A stretch of DNA of 64,000 nt from Clostridiales bacterium. GTDB lineage: Bacteria > Bacillota > Clostridia > Saccharofermentanales > Saccharofermentanaceae. The DNA lies in contig JAFZKB010000027.1 in assembly GCA_017551865.1 (NCBI GenBank), forward strand, positions 124,001 to 188,000, read 5' to 3'. Within the stretch, counting starts at the first letter, position 1, and each line of letters opens with the position of its first letter. The position numbers were made by a program, and so were the translations under genes. Positions 62,916 through 64,000 of the stretch are shown here, one piece after another. Under the pieces are notes generated by a model. The model saw nothing but the letters and a program-made list of their open reading frames with translations, was not told the DNA's origin and made no database searches.

Positions 62916-64000
62916 CTACTTCAGTGCGCGTCCATAGGTATATTTCGCCGTCTGTCCGACGATCATCTTCCCGTTACTGTCTTTAAAGTACGGGAATACC
63001 CAGTAATAGTTATACTCTGTTGAAGACGCCGCCTTATCCGTAAATGTCGTTCCCTTGGTCGTCATACCGACGTATGCATATGCTTTTCCGTCCACGATCC
63101 CGTAAACGAGATAACCCTCAGCTCCCATCACCTTGTCCCAGGTAAGTTTTACCCCACCTTTTACAGATGAAGCTTTAAGATTAGCTGCAGCTGGAAGTCC
63201 GCCTTTTGCATATACATAGTTCGGGCATTTTCCAACACGCATTTTCCCGGATGCATCTTTGATATATGGAAATACCCAGTAATAGTTATACTCTCCGGCA
63301 ATGGCTTTTGTATCAGTGAACGTTGCACCTTGAGTCGTAATTCCTGCATAACCGTAAGTACCATTCTTCAGACCATATACAAGGTATCCTTGTGCATCGG
63401 AAGAAGGCGTCCACGAAAGCTTTACCTGATTTGCGCCGCCGGGCACAGCTTTGAGTCCCTCTGTTTTCAGATGCAAAAGAATATTGGAGATAGCATAGCC
63501 GGTCATTTCCGAATCAGATTCTTTACACCAATATGTAATCGGTGCAATTCCTCCGCTATTAGAAATATAGAAGCGCAAACTGTAAAACCATGAACAATCC
63601 CCTGGCTGATATGGAACTTCATCCCATCCCATCACAAGACTCCCATCAAAACCGACATTTACACACAAAATTTTATTGGTTCCGTCATCGTTGACAAAAT
63701 CAGACGCATGGATCGGTGTTCCAGCTTCTACCATTTCGGTTCCCATCCGATAAGATTTACTTGGAGTTATGACCGAGTCTTCTGTCAGATAGATTAAAAT
63801 CATCATTTCAAGAAGAGAAACTCCCTTATGCACATTCGTTAATGTGAATGTAATATCAGGAATTCTGTAATACGGCTCAAAACAGACACTGTCAAGAACT
63901 TCATTTAGAACTGGCGGATGCTCTGTCGTAAATGCATTGCAACCCGGATCTTCACAGTACCATCCGCTTAAATCTGTTGCTCTCGCCCATACATGATCGT
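62916..64000 (-). CDS. Secreted protein with Fn3-like tandem repeats (5' end beyond window)
   Basis: The frame is open from 64000 to a stop at 62916, about 361 codons visible; start and signal peptide lie outside. Visible order: WYCEDPGCNAF (Cys pair like the paralogue's HCLYC), a beta-sandwich domain with TLTNVHKGVSLLEMMILIYL and LCVNVGFDGSLVMGW (about 130 aa), then two Fn3-like repeats: QVKLSWTPSSDAQGYLVYGL with EYNYYWVFPYIKDASGK, and GVKLTWDKVMGAEGYLVYGI with EYNYYWVFPYFKDSNGK. The KLTW...GYLVYG and YYWVFPY signatures recur at a period of about 90 aa. A shorter GTG-started frame at 63833 is rejected because homology continues upstream. Confidence 0.85.
   Translation of the reverse strand, partial: DHVWARATDLSGWYCEDPGCNAFTTEHPPVLNEVLDSVCFEPYYRIPDITFTLTNVHKGVSLLEMMILIYLTEDSVITPSKSYRMGTEMVEAGTPIHASDFVNDDGTNKILCVNVGFDGSLVMGWDEVPYQPGDCSWFYSLRFYISNSGGIAPITYWCKESDSEMTGYAISNILLHLKTEGLKAVPGGANQVKLSWTPSSDAQGYLVYGLKNGTYGYAGITTQGATFTDTKAIAGEYNYYWVFPYIKDASGKMRVGKCPNYVYAKGGLPAAANLKASSVKGGVKLTWDKVMGAEGYLVYGIVDGKAYAYVGMTTKGTTFTDKAASSTEYNYYWVFPYFKDSNGKMIVGQTAKYTYGRALK

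Overview
The window looks like a chromosomal segment of a low-to-mid GC, fibre-degrading Clostridia-type Bacillota, probably a gut or rumen relative of the Oscillospiraceae, Lachnospiraceae or Saccharofermentans groups; the exact family cannot be fixed from sequence alone. The basis is a PolC-type replicase, an L20-type leader ahead of infC-rpmI-rplT, a T-box ahead of thrS, GGAGG ribosome binding sites, a PASTA kinase beside a PP2C phosphatase, and a lipid-anchored GH10 xylanase. Almost all genes lie on the minus strand. The exceptions are ychF, two lipoproteins and an aminotransferase. || Layout: 1-2.7 kb comM-dprA (dprA runs off the left edge), divergent from ychF. 3.9-14.9 kb is one long minus-strand run: a 277-aa protein with a basic tail, a 1464-aa acyl-CoA dehydratase activase fusion, polA, coaE, a small membrane protein, and an ABC exporter broken by a one-base frameshift. 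14.9-21.8 kb holds a lone ABC-2-like permease, an 88-aa protein with an ornate upstream region, folA, the xylanase with a LacI/CcpA-like operator, a DtxR-family regulator with two single-pass membrane paralogues, and an MscS channel, followed by tRNA-Pro(CGG). 22.1-23.9 kb has a lipoprotein and then a striking array of six regularly spaced hairpin repeats. 23.9-31.7 kb has T-box-thrS, a four-gene unit around an ADP-ribosylglycohydrolase, another lipoprotein and an acyltransferase. || 31.7-36.6 kb carries a K+ uptake set (two separate RCK proteins plus TrkH), an rRNA methyltransferase, rplT, rpmI and infC, which appears to start on AUC. 36.7-49.2 kb has an aminotransferase and the classic translation and cell-wall-signalling cluster priA-def-fmt-rsmB-rlmN-stp-prkC-rsgA-rpe-thiN. 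49.3-60.6 kb is the conserved pyrH-frr-uppS-cdsA-dxr-rseP-ispG-polC run, making undecaprenyl and CDP-DAG lipid precursors and MEP-pathway isoprenoids. 60.7-64 kb has a histidine phosphatase and two tandem secreted Fn3-like repeat proteins with the relic of a third copy between them. || The most unusual items are the 52-bp-period hairpin array at 23437-23733 enclosed by a long-range 17-bp stem, the ADP-ribosylglycohydrolase operon with membrane partners, the DtxR-membrane-pair operon, the PASTA kinase with an extra extracellular domain, and the frameshifted exporter. Functions are assigned from motifs read by eye; no database search was run.
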